A stretch of DNA of 64,000 bases from Anthostomella pinea. Its lineage: Eukaryota; Ascomycota; Sordariomycetes; Xylariales; Xylariaceae. A model generated the notes under the pieces. That model did not search any database. It was not told the origin of the DNA and saw only the letters and a list, made by a program, of their open reading frames with translations. Location: contig CAUWAG010000020.1 of NCBI GenBank assembly GCA_963556695.1, positions 4,030,001-4,094,000 on the forward strand, read 5' to 3'. Positions 1 through 11,235 of the stretch are shown here, piece after piece; position 1 is the stretch's first letter, and the number at the start of each line of letters is the position of its first letter. The position numbers and the translations under genes are program-made.

Positions 1-319
1 CTAGGTGGTACAGGTGATACAGGTATACCCGTGGACATCATTCTTCAGAGCAGGCCTGAAGTGTCGCCAGGCGCATGGAAGAGCATTAGGTAAGGTAATA
101 AACTACAAGCAACGCAAGGCAGTCACGGCCGAACTGCAGGTGCCGAGCTGACCTCAACGTTCCTTCTGTCCAGCGACTGCTCGACTGCTCGAATGACAAC
201 GCCACCGGGATGAAACGTGTGAAATGTCAATGTCAACCGACTCAGGGACCTGCCTGCCTGCTTGGGACTATCTGACATCCAAAGAGCCTCACGTCCTGTG
301 GCTTTCTCAATCTCAGCCA

Positions 320-346
320 CTTACCTACCTAAGGTAGGTAGGTAAG
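320..346. repeat. Inverted repeat, 11-bp arms
   Basis: The arm CTTACCTACCT (320-330) is matched by its exact reverse complement AGGTAGGTAAG (336-346) around a 5-nt loop. Similar ACCT/AGGT-rich words recur in other intergenic parts of the window, for example near 35966 and 36410. No function can be assigned. Confidence 0.8.
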
Positions 347-714
347 GTCCAGACAGGTATTATCAAACCTCACCGCTGCCCGACTCGCTGATCTGCAGAC
401 TTTCTCCATTCCTGTTCCTTTTTCTAACCCTCGTCCAAGCCGCGTCTCACACACTGCACGTGTGAAATCGTGGTCCTCAATTTCTTCACTGAGCTCGACT
501 GGGCATTCCGAATTGCCATCGCTCCAATCAGACCCGGGCTCCGATCAGACCTTTGATTTTTTAAGCCGGAAGCCGGCTGTCTCACCGCCATCTATGATCA
601 AGTACCTTGGGATAGTTACAATTTCTTGACGAGCCCAGTATTTGCCCAGTATCTCCCCGCGCCTGTGCACGCGCCTGGCACTTTCGAAACGAGTGACCTA
701 GTCGAGCGACGGCC

Positions 715-783
715 ATGACACACATATACATACACATACACATACACATACACACACGCAAACTTACACACGCACACGCACAC
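715..783. repeat. CA-rich microsatellite
   Basis: About 70 bases made of CACATA and CACACG-type units, alternating purine and pyrimidine. It is a simple-sequence repeat in non-coding DNA, prone to length change and potentially Z-forming. Confidence 0.85.
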
Positions 784-3167
784 AGGCTATACCCTATACC
801 GCCCGTGTACAATCATCATACACCTCGACGTCACGCTGGCTGTCCTTTTTCGTCCTGTCTCGTTGAAACCTTGACGCACAGATCTATTCTTGTACCCAGT
901 TGACGACCGCATCCCACATTTCCACACACATCATCGGGCATTATTCTGGAATCGTCTCATGTCTGTCTCTCTCGCATCTCACATCCACCCCTCGGCACTA
1001 CGCTATGTTACCCTGCAAGGCCAGCCACTTAATAGACCGGCTCTCCGGAGCTATCAGAGATGCACGCCCCAGGCCGTTGAGGCGCACACCCCTTTTCTGC
1101 CACTCTCTATCCTCAAAGTTACGAGGCTCAGTCCCCTCGATGGATGCGGCCAATCAGAGGACCGTCGTCTTGGAAGACTGTCTCAGTATGCGCATTTCCC
1201 AGCAATCTCGGAGGGCCACCCGGCACAATTCTTCACGCGGAGAATTTGGCTGATCAACACCGGCGCAAGGGAGACGAACATTTCATGGCACAGCAGACAA
1301 TCCAGGCCAGCCAGGCCTCGTGATGGGCAAGTATAGAGGGATGAGGCATGCGAGGGTAGGTAGATCAGATGCGATGCGATGGATGAAAGCATACGCACAG
1401 CTTATTACAAGGTAACGCATAAGATTCGTCCATCACGGTCATCATCCATATCCCATCACATCCATCATATCCATCCATATCGTAACCCGTTATACCCAAT
1501 CCGCACATCGCCTGCATCATTGCTGGCTGCTGGGCTGGCATAGCTCCCCATCCTTGAATCCCTGATCAATGATTATTAGCAGCCAATGCTTCCCCGTTGA
1601 GACCGGGGTCCCCCCTGACAAGCCTACTAGTTCAGAGCCCATCGGCCCTGGACCAGACTAGGATCCCACCATCATGGCACCATGTCGAGCATGTCGAGCA
1701 GGTCCACCACTATCTGCCACCATCTCCATCCTTGCCCACCTGGGATAGCCTGGCAGTCTGGCTTTCCGGTGCTAGCACCCGCCTGGCATGTCTTCAGCTC
1801 TCTTACCAGTTTAGCGCGTGTGCGGGTGTGCACTTTCTTTCATCTGGGCTGGGCACGCGGTACCCCTGGATGTCTCTTGGACAGCTCAACCTCGCGCTGC
1901 TCACACATGCCCGCAGGGTCACTTTGACATTCTTCAACGGCTCGTGTCTGGCCCTCTGTGCTTCCCTCCGCTAACCACATCTACACACACCTCATACCTG
2001 ACCTTTCCTCTTGTGTATACTAGAAGAGCTCGGCCCCCCAGTCTCTGCCGCGATGCGATGTCTGGTCCCTGCCATGCTGTCTCCAGCGTTGCCCGTAGCG
2101 TCAGTGCCATGAACGAAAGAACCGCCAAGCAGACACGCCGTCTGTGCAGTTAGTGGTGTACTGCGTACCGTACTGTGCTGTACATGCTCCGTACCTACAG
2201 TACGCAGTAGCTACCTGCGACCCCCCAGCTTGGGACCCTGGTAAGCCTGGCAAGCCTGCGCCGGCTGGCTCCATACATCCTAATTGTTCCATTCTTTAAT
2301 ATTAAAGTCGCACAAAACCCTCCACGATCCCATTGACTCGAGAGGTAGTCGACCTCCTCCGTCCTCGACTCGACACCTCGGCAATATCGAGCTCTGCCCG
2401 ACCTAGCCACGCCCAGCACGTTGCTTCCCAGGCCTCCCAGACCCAGGAACCTTCCCTCACCGTGCTACAGGAGAGGTCTTGTATTCGTTGCTGCAGCTCT
2501 CCGTCACTGCCATCTCCCGGGTTTCCACCAGCATCACCGCGCGCCGTGTCACTGGATCTCCCGACTTTGACTGAGGCGGTATCACAGCCGACCCTCTGGT
2601 CCAACGTTGGCCTTGACCTCATCGCTATCGGCTCATCGCCGAGCTTGCCGTTTCTGGCGTACCCTCCCAAACCTGTCGCAGCCATATATCTGTTCCGTGG
2701 TGGATGCTCCTAGATATCCAGACATCGCCATTGGACCTACCTACGTCCCCCGGACGTGTTCGCAAATCGGGCTGCACTGGGAACCTTGGTGGAAAGCAAT
2801 ACTGATTAGATAACGTTCACCGAAGTCGAGAATCCGTCGAGAACCCCCGCCGAACTCGCAACTCAGCTTGGGCATGCGAAGCTGCAAGGACGCTCCGCCA
2901 CCCTTCTGAACGGCATTCTTCCTTCCCACGACCAAGGCTACCAGGCCGCCATCTGGAAGAAGACGTTGGGAACCACACGGTCCTATCGTGCCTACTCCTC
3001 AGGCTGCATCCATGCAAACCCCAATCCGTTGTGCTGAGCAGTCGTACGTTCCACTCGGCCAGCGCCGAGGCAAACCCGATCTGGCGTGCTTCGCTCTAGA
3101 CCTGACTCGGGCCAGAGCAGAGACGGATTGTGCTCCGGGCAGCACAAGGGCCTATCCCTCTCCGCCC

Positions 3168-5535
3168 ATGTCAGGGTCTCCTCCGCCACCGCCCAAGCCA
3201 AACCAAGAGGTCGGTGACCGAGGTCAGGGAGGCTACCAGGCCTCCAATCGTGATGTATACCGCACAGGCTCGACACTTCCAGGGGGCGAGTACCGGGCAG
3301 CACCTCCACCGCCACTACCACATCTACCACCACCTCCTCCGCCTGGTGTCCGGCCATACACCTTAGAGACCCCGGAACGAATGCCGTATCAGTACCGTCG
3401 TCCGGAAGACACAATGGGGCGGCCCATGTCGTACCCACCACAGCCGGGCCACATGGCTCACCAACCCAACTACCCACTGCCGCCAGTGGCTGGACCGACC
3501 CTCATGCCATCGCCCTATCCGATATCGAATAATCCTCACGGTCCCGAGAACCCCGCCTTCGCTTCGCCCAAGTCGCAAAGAAAGACCAAGGGCCATGTAG
3601 CGTCTGCTTGCGTGCCCTGCAAAAGAGCTCATCTAAGGTGAGTTATGCCTTGACTGTGGATGGTTTGCAATGTGCTAATACATTACAGATGTGACGGTAT
3701 GTATTGACTTTCTTCTGTCGGACTTGTGATATGTCCGTGAACGGTGATCCTCGCCGGGCGGTGGGCCCCCGGGTCTCCGAGCTATTTGGCGGTGGTCGTC
3801 CGACCACATGGGCACCTTCAGGACATCGCCTTTCACCACGAAGGGGTTCTGCGGTTTTGGGGACCGCAGCTGCCTTATCAGACGAAAGAGGCTCGCAACC
3901 GAATTTGGCCCTTTCTAGGAGACTGATGCTGTCGAAATTCAATGGTGACGATGAGGGATGAAGCAGGAGTAGCCACTTGACGATGCAAGAGCCATGTTGG
4001 GGGCTTTGGCCGGCCGGACTGCTCGAGAAATGTTCTGCAGAGTTGAGGAAGATCCTTGAAACCCCTGACGATACCTGCTGGCGAGAGGGTGCCATGGTCC
4101 ATGCCCGGCAGGAGCGGCTGAATATCACTCAAAAAGGGGCAACTCCGTGGAGGCTGGCACGGGTCCGCGCCCAAGGGAAACGTCGCTGGTGAACAACTAT
4201 CGAGCAAGTGCAACGCGGGAGACCGACGCGGGCGAGCGCCAGCAAGCTTCTCATTCATGATACCCCTAATCCAGCGTCCGAATAGCGGTTGAAGAACGCT
4301 GACAGTGAACATTTACAGCCCAACGACCTTGCTCACGATGCCTCAGCAATGGCAAGGAAGATGCTTGCGTTGATGTTCAGCATAAGAAGCGCGGGCGACC
4401 ACGACTACGCGACGACAGAGAACCGCGATTTGACGCCGGAAGGTTCGCCCAACCTGTTGATCCGACAATGCGGCGACCGCTTTCTCTATACTCCCCTGCG
4501 AATGTTGCTCCGGCGCCGTTCGATGATCCTTTACGGAGAAGCCAATCGTATCGAATCTTGAAATCGCAACCCAGCGACCCGACAGCACCGAGATTCATTG
4601 AACGTGGATCAGCAGCGGACGCCAATGTATATCCTCCGCCGCTATCGATAGCTCCACGGGCCCCGGAGCCGGTCGCGTTCTTGACGACAGATCTTGAGGT
4701 GGCGAAGGCTTCGAGCACCTTTTTGGAAGCCATTGGCATAGATGTGCAGTCGATGATGGGCCGGAGGTTGTCAGATGTTATTGCCGCCCCTGAACGTGAA
4801 CGGGTGCATGCGCTCCAGAGGGCACTGCAGGACGAGCAAGGCAGGAAGGAGCCGAATTACCTACCGCCTATCTTCGGCAAGCAGGAAGCAGAGAGAGTGA
4901 TCCAGGCGCTCCCTTTCAGTCCAGAGTCTTTGTCCAGGTACCAACTCGATCGCCCGGACTTCTTCACATTCGTCTCAGCAGATGGGCAGCCGCGGCCCTA
5001 TCCCATTCGCATTGGCCTGGCCAAGGAGGATTCGATATACTTCGTCGTCCTGTTGCTGTGCCCGCCCACACGGCCGTTCCCGCATCCCTCTCCATCACCA
5101 CATGCGAGGGACTTGACGTACTCATTCCAGCCTCAAGGATTTGCACAGCTCACTCCCGTTTCGGCATCCTTCGACCAGGGAAGGTCTCGATTCGGAGAAA
5201 TGTCTCGGGAGAGCAGCTATACGCCTAGACAACCCCCAACACCAGGCCACTTCATCTCGGGACCTAGCCCGGGCATGAGTCCAAATGTGTCATCCTACTC
5301 CGCTTCGGCTACTGCGCGGCCGGAGCAGCGTGGAAGTATATCACACCAGATACCGAGGAGCGAGCTCCTCCCTGCAAGGCAACCCCCACAGCCTGAATAT
5401 CAATTACCACCCATCCGAAGCCAACCTCAGACGGGACCTCCAGTAGACACAACTTGGCCACGCGATGATCGGACAGGTCGTGTCGACATTGGTGGGCTGA
5501 TTGATAAGCCTGGGCCGTCGCGTCGAAACCAATGA
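3168..5535 (+). CDS. Zn(II)2Cys6 transcription factor with PAS-like domain
   Basis: Predicted nuclear DNA-binding regulator of 564 aa. Exons are 3168-3637, 3689-3696 (only 8 nt) and 4319-5535; introns are 51 and 622 nt, with branch-like TGCTAATA before the first acceptor and GCTGAC before the second. Joined this way the zinc cluster is complete, with spacing CX2CX6CX5CX2CX8C at residues about 148-176, followed by the basic stretch KKRGRPRLRDD. The first 140 residues are Pro-rich and disordered. Residues about 275-405 resemble a PAS sensor fold, and the C-terminus is Pro/Ser-rich. Zinc cluster plus PAS without the usual fungal-specific middle domain is a conserved filamentous-ascomycete architecture; the target genes are unknown to me. 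The start was placed at the ATG opening the Pro-rich region; ATG 2988 is in frame and possible. The stop is TGA at 5533-5535. Confidence 0.85.
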
Positions 5536-6901
5536 GATCTCCCGCCGTCTGTTTTGACCTTTGAAGTTCTGTCGTCTCCCGATATTCCAGATTGACATAG
5601 CCTAGCTGTTGTTCCGGCATTTGCTTTCATCGCGCCTTGTTCATTCTCAACCATCGTCGCATTGTAACTATACCCAACCGTTGCTTTCAGTCGCGCTGGA
5701 GATACCATTGTACAACATGAGCATCTTTCCGTTTATATATCACGTTCCTGCGGTTTTGGCGGCTCTTGTTCTTTTCGAGGTTCTGTTCGGCATCGTTCCA
5801 TGGGCGTTCAGCGTTTTTGTCTCGTCTCGTCTTGTCTTTGCGATATAATTTGCAATTCGTCTTTCGTGTCGCTGGGCCTTTGGCCTTCCGTCCATCATCC
5901 ATGGGTATTATCTGAAGGAATAGAGGCGGTGTTTGTGGCCCTCTGTAGTCCCGTCACGATTCGATGGGTTGTACGATTCGGGACGCAGCAGCATCAGTAC
6001 AAGAGGAGTTGAGAATATGGCATCATCAAAGAACGCCTTCATATTTGAGTGAGATTCCTGTCTTCCTGTGCCATTATGGTCAGTACCGGTAGGCAGAGCC
6101 TGGTCAGCGGGGAGACGGTTTTTTGAAATGGAAGTCGAGACGTGTGTCCATACGTGCGGCCCGTCCTTGCTGCCCAAGGACAGCCAGCTGTGTGTGGTAC
6201 GAGATAGGGCGGGGTCTCGAGCTCGGGATCTGCTCCGGCGGCCATCTTTCTAATATGTATATTTTTCTGGTTTTCGTCGCTCTTCTTTATTACATTTTGG
6301 TATGGCCAAGAAAGCCGGAGGGAATCGCGAGGCGCGAGAGATGATGACGGGCTCCGACGGCGGCGAGGGCTCGGTAATGATGGGAGGAGAGAGAACGGCA
6401 CTCCACGAAGAAGAGAGTCGTCGTGTACAACTTTGAATCAGGAGGCGAGATCGAGGGAGACGATAGTGATGGGAAAAGCCAACCTCAGGTCAAGACAAGA
6501 CCAGTAGCTATGTATCATGCAAGAAATATTGAGCCGAGAATGAGGAAAAAGAGACATGTTCAAGGAAACGAAACATCAAACGAAACAAAACGAAACAAGT
6601 GATGAACATGGGGAGATGGGAGATGGGAGATCGATCTACCTTATCGTTCTCTCCATCATCAACAACAGGCTTCCCCGTTTGACCCTTACCCCCGGCCGCG
6701 GCCAGCCAGCCATGTTCAGGCACAGCAAATTTCGGCAAACGCTGTCCAGTCAGTTCTCTGATCCGGGATTTGCAGGCTCCTGCATCGAAACATCGACCCA
6801 GAATGCGGAGCCGAGCCGTATAACACGCTCGGACTAAGCCTCAGGATCCGGATGCAGGATCCGGATGGAAGATCCACCCGCCATGTTACCTGTCCGTGTG
6901 T

Positions 6902-6963
6902 GATGAATGCTGTGATGAATGCTGTGATGAATGCTGTGCTGTGCTGTGCTGTGCTGTGCTGTT
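6902..6963. repeat. GATGAATGCTGT / GCTGT tandem repeat
   Basis: Three copies of the 12-mer GATGAATGCTGT run directly into about five copies of the 5-mer GCTGT. The short unit looks derived from the end of the long unit, as expected from replication slippage. It is non-coding. Confidence 0.85.
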
Positions 6964-7812
6964 GTCATGCTAATCTTGCGCGTGTGTGCTTGGAACGGAG
7001 GCAGTGCCGAGCGCTTATGTGCAGCAGTGGGAGTGCGTGAGCACGATCATGCGATGGGTGGGATATGGGCGAGGGGTGTCTATAGTAATAAGGGACGATC
7101 AGAGAGAGCTCATTAGAGTACCGTAGACAGGCAAGGCAGCAAGGTCAAGTGGTAGGTAGAGAGGTCAGAACCAGGTTTCGTGGTGCGTAAGGTTATTGTT
7201 CCGTTTGTCGGTAGTGGTCGCGGTAGCGATATTGCGATATTGCGATATCGAGACGGGACTATAGGTACATGTAATAGCATGGGCTGCATATAGGGCTATA
7301 ACGTTACGGCGAGGGCCAAGCGAGATGCGCTCTGATTGTAACCCCTCTCCACTCGTTTGGCTCTGGGGCTGGGGCTGGGGCTTGCTGGCTGGCGGCTGGC
7401 TGACAGCTCGGCTAGAGGTACCGGTATGGTTGGAGATATGGCGAGATGGGGAGATTGATGATTCTGGGTTTCTTGTAGGGTAGGAAATAAGAAGCGTGGA
7501 GATGTGATCACTACTAGGTAAGCAGGTCATACCGGTGATGGCGGTCGTTATGGTGGAGGTGTAAAGTGAACATGGATGAGCACGCATGAATTGAGCGAGA
7601 ATGAGCTCGTGAATTTAATTATTATCTGTCATCTGTCATCCGTCATCCCATGCGGGTGCTAGAACAGATTCCCACTTCCAAATCCTAACGCCCTCTCACT
7701 ACCAGTTCTGCCTTTCTGCCGGTCTTCCCCCAGGTTCGACCGGACCTGGATGTCCTTGCTGACTGCCTTAGTCCACCTCATGCATCTTGCATGAGGCTAG
7801 GGTACGGTAGAT

Positions 7813-7837
7813 GGGAGGGAGGGGAGGGAGGGGAGGG
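7813..7837 (+). repeat. G-run cluster, potential G-quadruplex
   Basis: Six runs of three or four G, each separated by a single A, occupy 25 bases. Four runs with 1-nt loops already satisfy the usual intramolecular quadruplex pattern on the + strand. It lies in non-coding DNA more than 1 kb from the nearest gene. Confidence 0.7.
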
Positions 7838-8937
7838 TATGTAAGCCCCCCGGCTCGCGGTGCAGGCACAGTGGCACACCGCAGGATAAGGGAGGGTCGC
7901 ACACGGAAAGACTCTGGGGTATTGTTACCCACGCGAGCAGCATTCATGCTATCGTAACCTTTGGTACCTTGTGCTGTGAACTTAAAGCCGAGGGCCTCAT
8001 TCAAGAGGAGGAGTCTCAGGAGTCAGAGGCGCATGTGCCTTTCTGTTGACACCTCGAGTGAACCAACGGGAGGGCACCGAGGAGAAGCTACAAGGGTTCG
8101 GGTCCCTAAGCGAAGCCAGGGTAAAATTGTCCGAGCCGTTGCAGCATGCAGAAGATTTGATTAAAAGCAGCAGCGCGTGTGCGCACGTCGGGTACACCTA
8201 CGACCCCCCATTTGCCCACCCACAGCCGCCGCACGGCAAAGTCAATCTGGAAATGGCGCTAGGTACTGTACTCCCACACGCCATGAAAGGAAAACTCCCG
8301 AGTGGCTCAGTCCTGTTCAACCCCAGCCTGCATGTGCTTTTGCTAGAACTCCACTGCCAGAATGACACGCAACCCCAACGGCAGTGGTCCGTGGTGCCGG
8401 TTCGGTCTTCGGGTCTTAGTAATCCGCACTTGCTTAAGGTAGAGACGGTAAACGAAGGCATGACTGCCCCAAAACCATCTTCAGGGCAACAAACAGCACA
8501 ATGAAATGGGCAACGAAACGGTTTTCCGAGAGACCAACGGACTTGGGGGATAAAGTCAAGCCCTGCGAGGGTTGAAAGCAATCAAACAATTTCTGCGCGT
8601 CGCCCGAACAATTGGAGGCCTGTACTTCGGTCAAGCCGCAACACAACATACCGAAACGAGTGTCCTTTGGGAAAAGCGCGAAAGGTCGACAAGACGAGAA
8701 GTCAAACTCGTACTTAAGTGCATCATTGGGTTGTACTGTTCATGCTCCTGTAAAAGTGACTGGATCGGAGCGCGCCGTTAAATGCAATCACGCGTCCTGG
8801 TGAAGTAGTGCGCCGCTGTGGAGAATGGGGCGGCCGGCTCTCTCGGACGAACAGCCAGGTTCGCCTGGGAAATGGCGTGCCGGTCACTTGTTCAATCAAA
8901 GGAACCCCCCAGTCCAGTGTCGGGTGCCAGCGTTGAG

Positions 8938-9653
8938 TTATCTCGATGCCGAGCAGTTGTAGCCGCCCTGGCCAGTATGCTGGATGAGTGGTGCTTGCCC
9001 TTCGTCAGGACTTTCATCGCGCCGGTCTAGGTTAATGTTGAGATTGTATCCACTCGGCATGTCGGGAGGCAGAAATCTCGGGGTCAGAGAAGCTTCTGTC
9101 ATTTTGGTCTCCTTGTGCTGGTTGGCCTCTGCAGTCCGGCTGGATTCGCCAGTCTGGGGGGAAAAAGGGCCAGATACCAGGACATACTCGGGAGACTTGG
9201 TCTCATGAACTAGACCATCGAGTTCCTCGGACATCTTATCTTTCCGGGGAGGGTAGTCTTTGTCTAAGACCTGTTTGAGAGTGCGCTTCTTATATGGTAG
9301 CATGGCCGGAGGTAACGGTGGAGGCGTAAGACCCATGAACCGGTTGACCTGAGTGTCGTCCCAGTTCAAGATATCCTCTGTCGAAGACACGGTCCCCACC
9401 TGACTTTGTTGGGAGACTTGTATGTCATGGGCAAGCCGTCTCGTTATCGGCCGTCGAGAACTGTGACGTCGAGAGAGCGACTGTGTGGAGCTTCCTGCCG
9501 AACTCGATTCCCTATGATCCACGGTCAGTACGCAGCATTGAATACAGAGATAGACACTGCTTCTGACGTTAGAGCACCGGCTGCCTGAGTTGACCAGCGT
9601 TCATCATCTCGCCTCGCCGAGGAGTGGTCACTGTCTGCCCCTTCTTGGGACAT
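8938..9653 (-). CDS. Hypothetical protein, two exons
   Basis: I do not recognise this gene. Proposed exons, read leftward, are 9653-9568 and 9511-8938, separated by a 56-nt intron with donor GTCAGA, branch-like TACTGAC and acceptor TAG. Splicing joins the frames exactly and supplies the ATG that the long second exon lacks. The product is 219 aa, hydrophilic and without signal peptide or membrane segment: Ser/Arg-rich N-terminus (residues about 25-60), a more ordered centre including NWDDTQVNRFMGL and a Pro-rich PPPLPP turn, then a polar C-terminus. Low complexity and the absence of a known domain suggest a disordered or lineage-specific protein. The donor is weaker than usual, so exon 1 is the less certain part. 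Confidence 0.55.
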
Positions 9654-11235
9654 GTGGTTTGGTTGTGTGAAAGTTCGTGTTGTTGACTAGGAACGGGGGC
9701 ATCCAAACTTGCTGGAAAGATCCGGAACATATGAGATAGACAGAGAACTTATGACCGGAGCCAGCTTTTGTCGAGTCCGCGTCGGTTACTCAGAGGTAAC
9801 CCGACCTGCCATATTCTTCTGTCACCTCCCGAGAGTAAGTACATGGGTAGCTTGTAAAATGCAAACTTGCCAACGCGCAGCCAGCGTCTCCGGCTACCAT
9901 ACTGTGCCTTGCATCTTTCGACAGGATTAGTATCAATACCCCGGGAGACCCTGGCTGCCTCGACCAGGAACAGACAAGGCATGCTGTGTCGGGTGAGGTT
10001 GAGTCAAGTCAGCTGGATGGGGGCCGTCAGAGGCCTGCAGCAGAGGGTGTGGCTGCATGGCAATAGCCAAGAGTCGCCTAGGTTATGAGGGTTCTTTGGG
10101 GTTGGTGAGATGGTGTCGTCGCAGAAAAGTCAAGGCTTCAGCATAATCCGATGGCAGGTGGTACTAGCCTCGTAGTGTTTCTTGCCGTCTATCAACATTC
10201 GAGGGTTGCCGACTGTTCTCTAGACCCTGTACTACCAGAATCGCATCCTGGTCTTGGCCTCACCACGCAGGTGACAGGTTGATTGCTGCAAACTTGGACA
10301 TGTGAGGCATCCCACATCATTGAAAGCAGACGGAAGACACATCGTGGAAACATGGCACTGCTGCCGCCGCCAGGCTATGCATTTTTAGCTCTGAGCTGAG
10401 CATGTAGATGTTTGGGGGCCAGGTGATCCTGGACCGACAGGGTTTTGAGTTGAGGCCTCAATTGCACCCTCACCGCCCTTATGTCTGCATCCATTCAGAG
10501 TATTGACGCAATAAGCATGAGTCTCTCTAGGCAGGGAGACGATGGGAATGGCCCTCACACCTTACAAGTGCTGCCCGCTGTCATGCTTCAGGAGACAGAC
10601 GACCTCATATACTCTTTGTGTGTGGAAAGGGTTCCATGAGGACACTTCTGACGGGGCAATTGAATACAAGTACTATGGCGAAGGGCTTTGGTTACAGCCA
10701 GTGGTTGCATTGAAGTTAAGAAGAAGAAGAAAACCGTGGCGATCATTGTGGAGGGTGGATCTGGATGCAAACAGCTTGAACTGCTTTGGAGCAAGACCTC
10801 CGGTAACACAGTGTGCCGTTGCCCGGCTGGGGTTGCACAGTGTATGGGCCAACTGTACGGGCCAATCAGAAGGCGGTCTTGTTCGTGGGAGTCGCGACTC
10901 CGTTGCTCGTGCTTTCCCAACTTGAAGGAAGAAGACTGCCCTACCTATGACTTATGCACGCTGCGCTCGTTGACAGACGTAGATGTAGTATTCGCATGTG
11001 CATGTACACATCTACTGCAGTGGGAAGACTCGACAGCCTCATTTTGCAAATTCCGTTCCGTCTCAAAGCACTGTACAGAACGATCTTTGCGCCTCTGTAC
11101 AGAACTGCTGTCCAGCCAATCGCATCTGGGCCCAAGTCCAAGTCTCGACCACACGTCGAAAATGCACGTTAGCCCCGAGTGCTGAATGGGAAGCCTCACT
11201 TCGCAACATCCATCGGTTACTCGTACAGTGACGCC
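9654..11235. other. Gene-free stretch of 1.6 kb
   Basis: No family signature is visible on either strand. Open frames are short and mutually overlapping. The stretch presumably holds the divergent promoters of the hypothetical gene to the left and MLH1 to the right. Confidence 0.5.

Larger units (their letters stand above)
1..3167. other. Gene-free stretch, probably leader of the 3168 regulator
   Basis: I recognise no protein in any frame here. Open frames are short, overlap on both strands and show no family motif. The stretch holds a hairpin-forming inverted repeat (320-346), a CA-rich microsatellite (715-783), and CATC-rich runs near 1440-1485. The last several hundred bases before 3168 are pyrimidine-rich and probably belong to the promoter and 5' leader of the transcription factor that follows. 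An in-frame ATG at 2988 would lengthen that protein by 60 residues. Confidence 0.5.
5536..8937. other. Gene-free stretch of 3.4 kb
   Basis: It contains the probable 3' UTR of the regulator and then sequence with no recognisable gene. Landmarks are a short tandem repeat (6902-6963), a G-run cluster (7813-7837), a G-rich run near 7364-7400 and three TGTCATC-like words near 7626-7648. A 152-codon open frame at 8046-8504 has no ATG at its start and no family signature, so it is not called. Confidence 0.5.

Noticed and set aside
2302..2713. Opposed 126-127 codon frames upstream of the PAS regulator
   Set aside because: Both strands are open over the same GC-rich bases, and neither translation shows a family pattern.
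8046..8504. 152-codon open frame on the + strand
   Set aside because: It begins at a TTG rather than an ATG, shows no domain, signal peptide or biased coding pattern, and overlaps open frames on the other strand.
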